64,000 nucleotides of DNA from Microstegium vimineum (GCA_022036555.1 CM039123.1:10851217-10915216), one strand, 5' to 3'; shown: positions 1 to 12,213, counted from the stretch's first letter. The notes: generated by a model from the sequence alone, not told the origin. A program made the numbers and translations.

Positions 1-30
1 TTCCAACCCTTGAATTGAAGTTTTCATGGT

Positions 31-612
31 TGGTTAGTGAGTAAATTAGAGTTGTGTTTTCTCTCTCTTCCATGGTGCTTGAGCTTTGTGTGGAGCAAAT
101 TAGAGCTTACTTTTGAAGCTATTAGTGTAGATTAATTAGTTAGAGAAATGAGCTCACAATCTTTATTAGTTGCTCTTACACGATTTTTTGAAGATTACAC
201 CCTAGTTTCATGTATGGAGAAGCTAGCTTGGTCTATTTCTAGATCTAGGGTTTGTTTTTTATTTTTTAATTTATGTTTTATGAAATTGGAATGAGTTTGG
301 CATAAAAGGTAGTGGGTAAAATAATAATTATTTGTAATTGTTCTCTTTGAAATCATATAATTTTTAGCATTTAATGTATATATTCTCTTTATAAATATTT
401 ATGTATTAGTAGGCAATTAATTAATTATACTCTACCATGGTTTGTTAGTGAGTAAATTAGTGCTTTGCTATCTCTCTCTTCCATGGTGCTTGAGCTTTGT
501 ATATAGAGCTAATTAGACCCTAGTTTTTGTGTGTGTTTCATGTAGATATATTTCTAGATCTAGGATATCTTTTCCATTTTGTAATTTATATTTCATGAAA
601 TTGGAATGGAGT
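31..612. repeat. Imperfect direct repeats in CACTA 5' part
   Basis: Two diverged copies of one block occur at about 31-300 and 440-612. Both contain a ttagtgagtaaattag segment, a ctctctcttccatggtgctt segment, a tctagatctagg segment and an atgaaattggaatg segment in the same order. No coding is seen. They probably belong to the non-coding 5' part of the CACTA element. Confidence 0.6.
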
Positions 613-692
613 ATATAGAAAATTACTTTCAAGTAGTTATTTATTAATATGATTTGTTTCATGTATTTTCTTTTATTGTTTTGTTTTCAAAG

Positions 693-3000
693 ATGTATTA
701 CAGGAATAGTTGGATGTATGGTTGGTCAAGGGTCGATGAAGGTTTCCATGAAGAGGTGGACAAATTTATTGAAGTCGCATAGAAGCATGCATCAATGTTG
801 ACATATAACAAGGATACAATTAATTGTCTGTGTAAAGATTGCAAGAACCTTATGACATTTGTAGATTTGGGTACCATCAAATCACATCTGATTATGCGAG
901 GGTTTGTTCCGGACTACACCGTGTGGATTCATCATGGTGAAACAATGCTTGTTGATGACGACAACATTGATCAAGAAGAAGACACCAAAACCCTGAGGTA
1001 TTTGGACCAATACACAAACGAGCTTGATGAAGAAATGGTGGGCTATGTCTATGGAAATGAACAAGGTGGTCACTTTGGCAATGAAAAAGGTGCTGATGAT
1101 GCTGGTGGTGCCGCCGCTGATGATAGAGCACGTGAGGAGGATGAAGATGATGGTGACTATTTGGAGGATATGATTCACGTCATTGGACCAGAAATTTTAC
1201 TTCAAAAGAAAGGTCTAGATAATCTAGAGAGAGTGAAAATGGCGTCGAAGGAGACTGTGTATGGTGTTGACAAGGGTTGTCCGACACACTAGACACTGCT
1301 CCATTTTGTGCTTAAGCTACTCATCCTGAAGGCTAAGTACGGCTGGTCTAACTGTAGTTTCAATGAATTATTGCGTCTCCTATCATGGGTGCTGCCACAG
1401 CCAAACTTAGTTCCTGCCAACACATACCATGCGAAGAAGATTATAAGTCCATTGACAATGGGTGTTGAAAAAATAGATGCATGCCCCAACCATTGTATCC
1501 TTTTTCATGGTGACACGTTCAAAAATCTAGACAAATGTCCTCGGTTTGGGGCCAGCCGGTACAAGGACAATGACCTTTATAGTGGTGGAGAAGACTCCAG
1601 TGGGAACAATAGGAATAATAAGGGTACAAAAAAGGAGGTACAAGAATCTCAACCCCCAGAGGACACTCCATTAGGCAATGATGCAAAGAAGAGAAAAGTT
1701 CCAGCCTTGGTAATGTGGTACCTGGCAATGACCGACCACTTCAGATGCATGTTCATGAACCCTAAGGAAGCTGCGCTCATGACCTGGTGGGACGATGAGC
1801 GCAAGTTCGATGACAATGTGATTGCACACCCAGACGATGGTAGTTAGTGGCAAGACTTCGATAAGACCCAAGGAATGTGCAGTTCGCCTTGAGCACCGAT
1901 GGAATGAATCCCTTCAATGAGAGGATGACTGACCACAACACTTGGCCAGTGATCCTGATAATGTACAACATCCCGACATACTTGTGTCAGAAGAGAAAGT
2001 ATCTTTTCCTCACTGTTCTTGTTTCTGGACCAAAACAACCAGGCATTGATATAGACGTGTTCATCGAGCCTGTGATGCAAGAATTAGAGAGACTATGGAG
2101 GGTTGGGGAGCCGATGTATGATGCGTTCTGACAGGAGGACTTCACATTAAGGGCAATTATATTTGTGACTATCAACGATCACCCAACGTTGTTTGCCATG
2201 TTTGGACAGATCAAAGGTAAGATGGGATGCTTGGTCTATTTGGATGATACTAAATTGGTGTACCTACATGGATCCAAGAAGGTTGTTTACATAAGGAACC
2301 ATCACCTTTTAAAGATGGGCCACAAGTATCACATCAAATTGTACTTAAGATACTATATGGCTACATCCCGGAGGATGAACCCCCTCCAAAGAGACGTCAT
2401 AATGGACAATATGTGTACAGTATGGTGAAAACCATAAAGATCATCTACGGAAAGAAGAATCCAGATGGAACGATCAGAGATAGAAGCATACCTCCTATCG
2501 AAGGTGTATCTTTTAAGAAACAATTGGTCTTCTTTTAGTATCTCCCTTATTGGCCATAATTGGCGGTCCCCCATGCCATTGATGCTATGCACGTGTAGAA
2601 GAATGTCTTAGAGAGTCTCATTGGTACCTTGATGCACACAGCCAGAAAGGATGGTCTGAAAACATGGAGGGACATGGAGCAGCTAAATGTGATGCCAGAG
2701 CTTCACCCGATACTTCAAGATAATGGAAAATACACTCTGCTCGCAGCTAGCTACAACCTAGACATAGAAGAGAGCAGAGCTTTACTCACATCGGTGAGGG
2801 GGATCAAAGTCCCGACTAGGTTTTCGGCGAACATGAAGAAGCTAGTGTCAATGAAGGACCTGTCATTTCACTATTGCAAGGCTCACGATTGTCATATGAT
2901 GCTGACAGTGTACCTACCAATTGTTATCAGGGTTATAAAGCCAGAGTTCCTGAAGATGGTCATCACCCGCATGTGCTACTTTTTTTCAAAGATCTCATAG
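693..3000 (+). pseudogene. CACTA TNP2-type transposase, degraded
   Basis: The translation starts at 693 with the transposase-associated domain (residues WMYGWSRVDEGFHEEV, a Cys pair near CKDCKN, then the HGE motif near 930). The Transposase_21/TNP2 region follows: LLRLLSWVLPQPN and an ACPNHCILF Cys motif at 1330-1505, PALVMWYLAMTDH at about 1700, and GPKQPGIDIDVF near 2030. A further TNP2 segment at 2629-3000 has SHDCH-like AHDCHMM. The frame is broken by in-frame stops at 780 (TAG), 1290 (TAG) and 1845 (TAG), a frameshift near 1860-1877 and stops in 2100-2600. The family protein cuts CACTA ends by binding terminal and subterminal repeats. This copy cannot make a full protein. Confidence 0.85.
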
Positions 3001-3166
3001 AAGATGTTTCGTAGGGAAGAGCTGAGAGACCTACACGATTTCATAGGGAAGAGCTAACAAACAATGTTGGGATGAGCATGGCGGTTGGCTATGATTTAGC
3101 AGATTATGCGCTAGAGACATACAAGGACTTCATATCGATTGTCAATACGTATACATATTTACAACA

Positions 3167-3632
3167 ACCCTATTAACTTTTATATGTTTGTATATATACT
3201 TGTAAACTTTGTTTTTATACTAACCAGTTGCATGGGCATGCTAAAACCATTCAAACATGGCATTCAAGCACTATGTCGATTATCATAATGGAAGGCATGA
3301 TCCAGTAAGGAAACGCAGGTTGGCTATCAAAACTCTATGTCCGGTACGTGTAACTTACATCGCTTCACTTTATTACGTGGTTTGTCAATAGCTAGCATTA
3401 CCCTATTAACTTTTATATGTTTGTATATATACTTGTAAACTTTGTTTTTATACTAACCAGTTGCATGGGCATGCTAAAACCATTCAAACATGGCATTCAA
3501 GCACTATGTCGATTATCATAATGGAAGGCATGATCCAGTAAGGAAACGCAGGTTGGCTATCAAAACTCTATGTCCGGTACGTGTAACTTACATCGCTTCA
3601 CTTTATTACGTGGTTTGTCAATAGCTAGCATT
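3167..3632. repeat. Exact tandem duplication, 233-bp unit
   Basis: The block at 3167-3399 is followed directly by a second copy at 3400-3632. I read the copies as identical over the whole unit. The unit contains a short frame resembling spliced transposase 3' sequence but no recognisable domain. Complete identity inside a heavily decayed transposon implies a recent duplication or an assembly artefact. Confidence 0.9.
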
Positions 3633-4499
3633 ACCTAACTTTTCCATATGCGAAACACAGTGTCTTAAGCAGAGGCCTGGGACTCTACATTGTGGATATT
3701 ACATAAGTTGTATGATGAGCAATGTTATCATAAACACTAAACGGTAAACAGACGGTCACATTCTGTTTAGCCCATTATTCGGGAAAAACGGGTGTTTGAA
3801 CAGGCAAAACGACGTTTAAACAGTCAAAACAACCGATTAAACGGAAATGGTGTACCACCATGTAACGTTTAAATAGTGTCTAAATGGGTACACGACTGTG
3901 TAGGCGAACAATGATGATGAGTAACACTGGTCCATACAGGAGACACTCAGAACTCGTAAGTTTGTCACTTTCTTCGCTTGTAGTACGAAAACTTAGATTG
4001 TGTTATGAAATACTGTACATAAACTTTGTTCTTTTGTAGTGGAAAGAAGAAAGGATAGCAAAGGAACATATACAAGGATGATGAACTCTTAGAGCTTGTC
4101 GGCGACCTTTGTGGCTTCATCGTTGACGAGGTAATTTCTTCTAGAGGCCTTTACCATGATCCAAAATCCGACTTAGGTAGCAATCCTATGTACCAACACC
4201 TTCGTGAGATGCACAGGCTATCTCTAGGACATTGATAACAAAGCCACCACCTGGTTTGGACTTGTCTCTTTATTTGATCTAACTTGTAATAATGGAATTT
4301 GTGAATTGGACTTGTGAAACTTTTAAATTATGGACTGTAATGATGGAGTATATTGTGCTTGTGTGTTTGTGGACTGTAATGATGGTATATATATGTATAT
4401 ATGTGTGTGGTGGTCAGATTTGAATTTGAAATGATATATTACATGTTGTGGTCAGATTTGGATTCGAAGTTCATTTTTTTGTCTAGAAAATCAACAATA

Positions 4500-4667
4500 G
4501 GGGGCAGTTGATGATTGAACCGCCCTTACAAATAGTATTTGTAAGGGCAGTTGGCCCAACTGCCCCAACAATTGCTGATTTGTAAAAGCCACCTGGGAGG
4601 GGCGACTAGGCCAACCGCCCTTACAGAGGCTTCTCATCCACCCCTACAAATGGTTACTGTAGTAGTG
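4500..4667 (+). repeat. CACTA right subterminal repeats and terminus
   Basis: A perfect 13-bp inverted repeat with a one-base spacer lies at 4522-4548 (arms begin gcccttacaaata). Related GCCC-TTAC and AGGGGTGG variants recur up to the terminal repeat ending at 4667. Clustered short inverted repeats next to the terminus are the usual transposase-binding region of CACTA elements. Confidence 0.75.
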
Positions 4668-5513
4668 GGCCGGATCAACATAAAAAGAACGACAAGTGGT
4701 GATCAGGAAAGCTGAAGGAGTGGGACGTGGAGCACAGGGAGTTGGTAGAGAAGAGTCACCAAGAGGAGGAGGCAAAAAAGGAGCGCGTAGAAGAGGCTAA
4801 AATGAGGCATGCTGCTCAGCGCAGGGAGAAGAAGGAGAAGAAGCTTGAGTGCGTTTGTTGTACGAAAGCAGCAATGGAGGAGAATCCCAATGCTTTGAGG
4901 GAGGAAAGTGGCCCGTTGCCCTTAGTAGTTTGCTAGATTTGGCACTTATTGTATCGAGAAAGATGGGCTTGAGACCCACATGAAGTCCATTATGGTGGTA
5001 ACATGTTCTATATTATCAGACATTCCATGAAGTAGAATGGTGAAACAAGTTTGTGATAGACTTTGAGAAAAGACTCTTAACAAGGTCCATGTTAGATGCA
5101 TATCTTTCCTATTTTGTAAGGCGGGATGTTTAATTGCTTAATGTAAGCCTAGTGGCTTTTTGAAGTAAAGATATTATCCTATAGAATATTCTAAAAGGAA
5201 CATACTTATATGAGCTTGACTACTAGTCACAGTCTATGAAATGTGTGTAATCTCTACATACTCATAAAAGTTCAAGGAGTTTGACTTATATGCTCTAACC
5301 ATAGGGACACTTTGGCTACCTAGTATTATTTAACAGTCTAGCTAGATGAAACGTTTATCACACAAAACTATGAATTTAAGGCATAGTCCATTGTATAGTT
5401 GTGAACAAGTGTAGTCTATGCTCTAGATGGATGTTCAAGTGCATCAAAATACCAATATATCAAACGACAGAGAACTGAGAATATTCATATGAGTTCTAGA
5501 GTTTGGTGGGGAT
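4668..5513 (+). other. Probable 3' internal remnant of a Copia element
   Basis: This sequence leads without a break into an LTR at 5514, and its last bases (ggtggggat) look like a polypurine tract just before the LTR start. No reverse-transcriptase or RNase H domain is readable. A 69-residue frame at 4727-4936 is rich in Lys, Glu and Arg (EKSHQEEEAKKERVEEAK) and could form a short helix, but I do not recognise it and it may be chance. The upstream part of the retrotransposon is missing at the CACTA border. Confidence 0.4.
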
Positions 5514-6090
5514 TGTTGAATAATATGGGTCTGACCCATATTCTATTTGACAATTAAATGAATCTTAGGCTCATATTAAATGTTATGTTGCAATATAGTT
5601 TAGTTCAAGATGAGATGTTGACTATTGGTTGACAAAACTTAAATAGTTGGACTATATATATGTATCAATTGAAAAGTTGAGGCGAGATTGACTGGGTGCC
5701 ACATACGCGCATCGATGTCGCTGACGAGTTGAGCCGTGGCGTGCGTGCGAGCAAGCCGTGGCGTGTCGTGTATTCTTCTTCCCGGTGACCGCACTACTCC
5801 AGATCGTTTCTTCTTGGTGACAGCTTGATCGAATCGAGGGATTCCATTACGATCATCTTTCTGCATCGACTGAGGTCCACTACTTCGATCAACTCCCGAT
5901 GTGAGAATAGAGTCACTAGTGCCTTGAGCACAGGTCCCTCCGCAGGGTACTATTCTATCTTTCTCAATATTATGTTGTTTGATATGTTCATGATAATGTT
6001 CTTATATGATAGCAGCATATACTTATTGTCACTAATTTATTATGATTTTTCTAGATGAAATTAAACATAAAAATGCCTAATTCTTCAACA
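5514..6090 (+). mobile_element. Copia-type LTR, 577 bp
   Basis: The segment starts TGTTGAA and ends TTCAACA, a perfect 7-bp terminal inverted repeat with TG/CA ends. A purine-rich tract precedes it, so it reads as the 3' LTR of a plus-strand Copia element. No second LTR or TSD partner was found on the left. Frames inside it are not genes. Confidence 0.65.
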
Positions 6091-6833
6091 TATATTTTGT
6101 TACATCAGCCCAAAAATCTTCTTTTTTCGGATTTTAAATGGACGATTCATATAAAGTCTGTTATGCACTTCGGCAAATTTTAGCTGTCGTATCAAAAATT
6201 TTGCACGCTGCTAGAGATGTGAATGCTTTGTTTTGGACTTGATAACTTCGATCGGTCAGCCCAACATGAAGCTAGCGCCAACGGAAACTTCTGGACCCTT
6301 GCAGCTTTTCCAAAGAAGTCAGCTTGTGTTCTTGCCCAGATATTACCGTGGGCGTGTTGTAACGTGTAGTTGTAACCATCGTACCATCAGTTACGGAGAT
6401 GCCGGAGCATCTGTGTCCCCGCATGGAGCCAAAAGCCTTGCATCGAACTTCCAGTCAATAACGCCTCGAGTAATCTCACTTGCTAATCAAACAGAAAAAA
6501 AAATATCACACGAGCTCTCCGCAGATTAACTTTCGTAGCCGGCAAGTTATTAAACTTTATTTGCAAAACATACTAAAAAAGGTAAACCATTGAAAGTCTC
6601 ACAAAACGTAACCATCGAGTTATTATTTTGGAAAAAATAATCATCACTGATAATGATAGACATGGGATCTAAACTGTTTTCTATTTCACATATGTCAATT
6701 GAAAAGTTGTCTAAAGTAACATCTTAAATATTTAAATATAATACAGGGAACGATAGGGTATCTACTACACTAAGGTTTTAGCTAGACACATGTGGAACAG
6801 TGGAGGTGGGATGCGAATGGAAAGCTATGTGAA
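6091..6833. other. Intergenic, no gene seen
   Basis: A 98-residue frame at 6233-6529 has no recognisable domain, no promoter context and no homologue I know. The rest is AT-rich. I see nothing supportable here. Confidence 0.5.
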
Positions 6834-7672
6834 TCTATATCTATATCTATATCTATACCTTAATACTAAAGAGGCAAAATTTCACCCCTCCTCCCACTAT
6901 TTTTTTATGGCCTCTCCTAACTAATTCCGTGAATGCAAAACTATGTCATATTGTCCTTCTATTTATATGGCATATACATATAAGATTTCTTGAAATATTA
7001 TGGAATAGTAAGGAATCCTAATCCTAATACATCTCTATGATTATTGTTAGTAACCTAAATAGAAGTCCTAATGGAATACGTTCAAAAAAATTTATGAAAC
7101 TATGTCTGGTTTTGTTTCTTTTTTATTTATTTATTCAAAAATATTTATGAAACTACGTCCGATTTTGTTTCTTTTTTTATTTGTTTATTATCTTCTTTTT
7201 TTGTCCAGTCGTATAGGATGTTTTTCCTTCTTTATTTTCAATTTATTAGAAATTTCAGAGTTCTTATCTAATAGGAGAGGGAAATAGATGTAAAAAAATA
7301 AAAACGACGGGAGGTTGAATAGCTCTTGTCTAGCATGATATGAAGTTCGATTTTAAAACCTATTGGGTCACATATATTATCTGGACTCAGAAACAATCAG
7401 TTTTCCCTATGATTCTTATTCCGACATGGCTCGTGATGCAAAACCTCCGAGTAAGATGAATAGAGATTTTAATTCTAATCTAAATCCAAATAGAAAAGAC
7501 CATGTTGTATTTAGTTTGAAAAATAACAATACAATGAGTCGATAATGAAAAAAAAATAGGTTGAAAGAGATATAGAAAAATATATAATATAAATAAATAT
7601 GCAATACTTCTGTGTGTTTTTAATTAACATTCAATTTTTTCTCCCGTTGCAACGCATGGGTATATTTGCTAG
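6834..7672 (+). mobile_element. Non-autonomous Helitron
   Basis: The 5' end begins TC within a tctatatctatatctatacc run, preceded by A. The 3' end is CTAG at 7669-7672, followed by T, as expected for insertion between A and T. Just inside the 3' end, cccgttgcaacgcatggg (7643-7660) can fold with CCCGT pairing ATGGG, the hairpin typical of grass Helitrons. The 839-bp body is AT-rich and has no Rep/helicase gene, so mobility would depend on an autonomous partner. The 5' end lies in a short tandem repeat, so the exact first base is uncertain. Confidence 0.75.
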
Positions 7673-9527
7673 TAGAAATAAAAAGAACACATAATATTTT
7701 TTGCCAGATAAAGAACATATAAATTAATATGTACGAATGCCAAATACCAACATATGAGAAAGAGTAAACATAAACAATTTTGATCAGTTGTAGGTCCTAA
7801 ATTTATTTATGAACTTCCAATTAACGCTATATATCACTTAAAAATATATGGCCGTGCAAGAGCATGGCTTGTTCGGTTATTTATATTATACCTAAATAGA
7901 AGGACCCCACTATAAGATTTTTTTGGCTTCTCATCCAGCCACGTCATCATCGTCAGACATGTATGCGAATCTCAGTTGTTATTACTGACGCACAAGGGTC
8001 TGCCATCTCTTTTGCCATTTCTCTTCCCCGCATGCACATGCAAGGGTTTGCCATTTCCTCTCTCCCGCATGCACATGCAAGCCACTATAGTCTATATCCT
8101 GAAACAGCTTCCCACTATAAGCATTTGCTGTCAACCAATTTATAAGAATTATTTGAGGGTCGTCCATGGACCTCCCACGCACAAGCATGCACTTTGTATC
8201 CCACTAAGCATTCATTGTCAGCCAATTTATAAGAAGCAACGAGCACGCGCTTTGTGTTTCATTACCTGATGAACCGTCATCACCACAATTATATTCTCCT
8301 CTATCTCTGATAGCTAATTAAACACTCACTGTGATGTCGTCTCGGCCGGCCTCCCAATTTTCAGCCTCCTCTGCTTTTTCTCTATTCCCCAAGCTTTTTG
8401 CGCTCCAGCTTGATAGGTAACCTTTTGCCGACAAGGGCCGTTGCTGCTTCATCATTGCTCAATAATCCTAGTGCTTCTGACACTGGTAGAAGACTAGAAG
8501 CTCTCAAATTAAATGTGTCTTTTTTTTTTTTTACACTTGCTGCTTCCATCTGGCCATCTCTGAATTTAGTTAGATATATATGCACCTTCCACGTATGTAG
8601 AATTATTTGCTCCTCTGTATATATCCTTCCGTCCAATGTATTAATTTGTTTAAATCGATTTACAATTCCCATTTTCTTTTAAGGCTGTCCGTTTGTATGA
8701 TCATCAAATATGGATAGTCCTGAAAATTCTTGGAGCCATATCCTGCATTCAATAATCATCTTATGTTATGTCTGTCATATATATATAGCTATCATGAGTA
8801 TACAAGTTTAACCTTTCTAATAATGTTGTTTTCACCACAGGAAGAACATTGTGATCCGCACATATGCAAGAGCTTCTTCCCACAAACAACACCTCCTACT
8901 ACCTAAAATTAGTTATACTGTTGCTTTAGTCAATAATTAAGTATTCTTTGATCAAGTTCTATTTTTATAATAAAAGAGCTGCAGGAGTTGTGCTGAATAC
9001 TTTCCTACTATTTTCATTATACTAACCTCATATATTAAATACTCTCATTATTTCATTATTAATTTCTTGCTCCATGAATCATGCTCCTATATATCACCAA
9101 AAAAAATTCGCATCAATGCGCAGGGATCATCAGTTAAATTAAAATGTCCTGCGTGAGTAGCTAAAACTGTTTCTAAAGACGACATCGAAAAGATTAATCT
9201 GAATGCATTGGAAAACCAACTTTATTGGCCGGGCATGTCCTTGGTCTAATCATTCTGTTATCTGTCCACAGCCGGCCAGATTTTTTTACGCTCCGGGCAG
9301 CCGGCGAAATTATATACTGTCAGAATCAGGAGAATGGACAAATATCTACTACTATATATACAGTATGTATGTAGTTGCGTTTTGGCCTTTATATGTTTCT
9401 AAGTTTCTAACGTGCCGGACTGAGATATGTGTAGTGCATTGGAAGATATGCGCAGATCGATCGAGTACGATAAATTTTAGCTAGGGGTTCGATTTACTAT
9501 AAAAAAAATGTACAAGATGTTTTCATA
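7673..9527. other. Intergenic, no confident gene
   Basis: AT-rich sequence with two diverged copies of a short block (both containing tcagccaatttataagaa-like text at about 8125-8150 and 8215-8236). The 94-residue frame at 8398-8682 opens with a basic, Ala/Leu/Ser-rich stretch that could resemble an organelle presequence but then runs into low-complexity Phe. I do not accept it as a gene. Confidence 0.4.
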
Positions 9528-10140
9528 AAATGAGAGATAATTATTACCCGGTGTTATACAATCAAATTACACGTCCGAATGGAATCATACTCTAGATTCA
9601 TAATATTTAGAATTCCGAAATTCCATGCAAATATCTTCGATCTGACCCAGAGTACGTAGCAGGCCCAGGTCAAATTTGTGTAGCATTTCTCTCGTTCTGG
9701 CAGTCTCATATATATCCCCGAACTCTTCCGAAGGAGGGCGACAGACCAAGTCTAATCACCACTTGACAACAAAACAAGTTAGCCCTTTATTATAGGGAAT
9801 CAAAGTATCAAACTCGTATCCTATTTTGGAGAGGCAGCATAGGTTTTGCACGTGAAGTTTGGTTCGGTTGATCAGCTAGAGGTAGTACGTGGAATGACCA
9901 AAACATCTAGAGCGTTATTAAGTTCCAGCATCAGCTTCCAAAACAAAACAGCGGCTAGCTTGCTCATCAGTTGTCCTTGCATGCACAGGAATTACCGAGA
10001 GGATATGGTACTATGGCAGGGCAGCGAGAGCTAACACCCTGACTGACACATGCCATCACATACAGATAGCTAGGCCATTTGACCTGGTACACGTGGTATC
10101 GAGCTCAACGATCTGAGAACGAAGTGAGATCGAGGATGCC

Positions 10141-10148
10141 TATATATA
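10141..10148 (+). promoter_or_regulatory. TATA box of ripening-related gene copy 1
   Basis: TATATATA lies 85 bp before the ATG at 10233 and is followed by gccccac. The matching position in the duplicate has TATAAATA with the same downstream text, so the core promoter is shared by both copies. Confidence 0.7.
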
Positions 10149-10232
10149 CGCCCCACGAGCCGCCCAAGGGGCAGTGCATCCCAAGCACCTCCATCCATCA
10201 AGCTCATTACAGCAATAAATAAATAAATAGCG

Positions 10233-10661
10233 ATGGCGAAGGCCAAGATTGAGGTAGTAATCGCCATCGCCATCCTAGCTCTGCTTCAGGTCTCATGCGC
10301 CACAGCCCGGAAGAAGCACGGTGGCGGCAGCGGCGGCACCCCTGCTGTGATGACGGTGAACGGGTTCCAGAAGGGCGAGGAGGGGGGCGGCCCGTCGGAG
10401 TGCGACGGCAAGTTCCACAGCGACGACGACCTGATCGTGGCGCTGTCCACGAGGTTTTACGTGGGCGGGAAGAGGTGCCACAAGAAGATCCGCATCACGA
10501 GCAAGGACAACGGGCGCACCGTGGAGGCACAGGTCGTGGACGAGTGCGACTCCCGCCACGGCTGCAGAAACAACATCGTGGATGCCTCTCGCGCCGTCTG
10601 GAAGAAGCTCGGGCTCGATACTAACGTCGGCGAGGTCCACATCACCTGGTCCGACGCCTGA
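10233..10661 (+). CDS. Ripening-related (kiwellin-like) secreted protein
   Basis: This intronless frame encodes 142 residues. Residues 1-25 form a signal peptide (hydrophobic VVIAIAILALLQV, cleavage likely after ATA), followed by a basic Gly-rich linker. The mature domain carries hallmarks of the plant ripening-related/kiwellin family: GGGPSECDGK (51-60), VALSTRFY, KIRITSK, VVDECDS (101-107), NNIVDAS (113-119), a conserved Trp and a final ITWSD. Four Cys (57, 82, 105, 111) can form two disulfides in a double-psi beta-barrel like barwin. The protein should be secreted to the apoplast. Longer kiwellins of maize bind a fungal chorismate mutase; whether this short form does is unknown. A TATA box and a polyadenylation signal frame it, and a broken tandem copy lies 4 kb downstream. 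Confidence 0.92.
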   Translation: MAKAKIEVVIAIAILALLQVSCATARKKHGGGSGGTPAVMTVNGFQKGEEGGGPSECDGKFHSDDDLIVALSTRFYVGGKRCHKKIRITSKDNGRTVEAQVVDECDSRHGCRNNIVDASRAVWKKLGLDTNVGEVHITWSDA

Positions 10662-10814
10662 ATTCACACGCTCTCACGCGAGTTGGTTCGATCTTGGATG
10701 GGCGCGCGGTATGAAAACGCCGGCGTGCGGTTGTGGCCTATCTCTAGCTAATTACTACCACAGCTAGCTAGTTTAATTTGCTACTAGACTCTCCGCTTGA
10801 CAGTGGAGAGCTTG

Positions 10815-10820
10815 AATAAA
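10815..10820 (+). terminator. Polyadenylation signal AATAAA
   Basis: AATAAA lies 154 bp after the stop codon of the ripening-related gene. The same motif with the same flank (gaataaaagtttcctttcac) is kept in the duplicate at 17849-17854. Confidence 0.65.
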
Positions 10821-10887
10821 AGTTTCCTTTCACGAGAGTGCAGAAACAAACTATTGTTTTGAGTATGTGTGTTGAGAAAGTTAAAAT

Positions 10888-11051
10888 TGCCCCTAAGGAC
10901 ACATGCCCCCATGGTGTGGACCGTTAGATTCGCTCCGAGATTCGTGCAGAACAGAAGAGAGGCAATAAAAAAATTATCTCTCTCCTGCTGTGCATGAATC
11001 TCGGAGCGAATCTAATAGTCCACGCCATGGGGGCAAGTGCCCTTGAGGGCA
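10888..11051. mobile_element. Foldback MITE downstream of copy 1
   Basis: Two arms of about 55 bp, 10888-10943 and 10995-11051, are near-perfect inverted repeats (both contain gcccccatgg and ttcgctccgagattc in opposite orientation) around a 50-bp loop. The whole block is absent at the matching place in unit 2, so it inserted after the duplication or was lost there. Superfamily is uncertain because no TSD is clear. Confidence 0.7.
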
Positions 11052-11740
11052 GAAAAACTGACTGTTAGTATATATGTAATGTGAGAAGAAGTTATATGTT
11101 ATACTTTAATAGAAATTAAGGATGAAAATGTTATAGGTCTATTTATATTTTATCCTTTTATATAGGAAATTTATAAAGGCTATATAATTTATTCATGATG
11201 ACCATGACAAACATAATAATATAAGTTAATATTGGTAATAATATGACAGTGTCTTATTAAGTTTGTATAACGAATTAAAATACTTTCTACATCCTAAATT
11301 GTACTATGTAGTTCTGGTTTTTTGGATATACAATTTTTCTACGGATCTAAATATACATTATGCCTAGATACTTAAATAAAAAGCTATCTATCGTGAAAAG
11401 CCACATTAACTTACAATTTAGAATAGAGTAGATTTTTTCTTTTGTTGTAAAGCACAAAAATATTTTCTCCTGATATATCATAACTTTAGTTTTTATAATA
11501 TCCATGCATGTATCGGTAGAGTTATATATCGAGTTCTGTGAGTTCCTTTTATAACCTTTTAAAATATGTAATTCTAATCTTTCATTAAAGTTGGCATTGG
11601 CTAGTTGTCGTCGTACCAAAAATTAATTTAACTATTGATATTGATGATTACGACAATCTTTTATTGAGAGTTGCACTGATTTATATAGGTACAACTTACA
11701 TTTATTTAGTTTAGATTGAAGATATTTCAGTTTATGCTAG

Positions 11741-11860
11741 TTTGTTCGCTTAACTTATCATATTAGCTTATCAACATTATATAATATTTTTCACTCACAA
11801 CAAAATAGCTAAAAACAGTCAAAGCTAGCTTTATCAGCAGTAGAAACCATCAGCCGAACA
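11741..11860. mobile_element. Small MITE-like insertion
   Basis: A 120-bp segment begins tttgttcgct and ends agccgaaca, an imperfect terminal inverted repeat common in grass MITEs. The matching part of unit 2 (about 18880-18960) lacks it. TSD not determined. Confidence 0.45.
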
Positions 11861-12213
11861 GTTCTTATTGAGTAGTGGACATAATATTTTGATGGCAGAT
11901 TGAGGCAGGGACAAGAACTCAGTTTAACTCATGGATACAAACTCTGGAATTGTTAGCAGCCTAGTGCTGATTTTTTTGTTTCCTTTTTTGTTTCTTAATT
12001 TGCCTCACCCCCACTACTGCTCCTTCCATATAAACATTTTATGTTTCTTTAATATATTTTGCTCGCTGTAGGGGCCTCGGCCCCTCCAGATCCTTAAAAA
12101 AAAAGATGAAAACAAAAGCAGATGTAAGAAAGAAGTCTAAAAGTCGGATTTGACTTGAAAGGGAAAAAAAGAAATATGAAAAAAATAGCGATTAACTCCT
12201 ATGCGGTATCGCA

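Larger units (their letters stand above)
1..4667 (+). mobile_element. CACTA (En/Spm) DNA transposon, right part
   Basis: The region holds a decayed TNP2-type transposase on the plus strand and ends at 4667 in a terminal inverted repeat that reads CACTACTACAGTAACC on the minus strand, the signature of the CACTA superfamily. AT-rich non-coding DNA fills 1-690, a 233-bp exact tandem duplication lies at 3167-3632, and inverted subterminal repeats precede the terminus. The left terminus is not in the window, so the element is longer than 4.7 kb. A 3-bp TSD would be ggc at 4668-4670, but its partner is outside. The transposase is dead, so any movement would need a related element in trans. Confidence 0.85.

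Noticed and set aside
3733..3905. Possible MITE with repeated GTTTAAACGG-like words
   Set aside because: I could not pair terminal repeats or a TSD.
8398..8682. Possible gene with an organelle targeting presequence
   Set aside because: Only the first 35 residues look protein-like; the rest is low complexity and no exon borders or homologue are evident.
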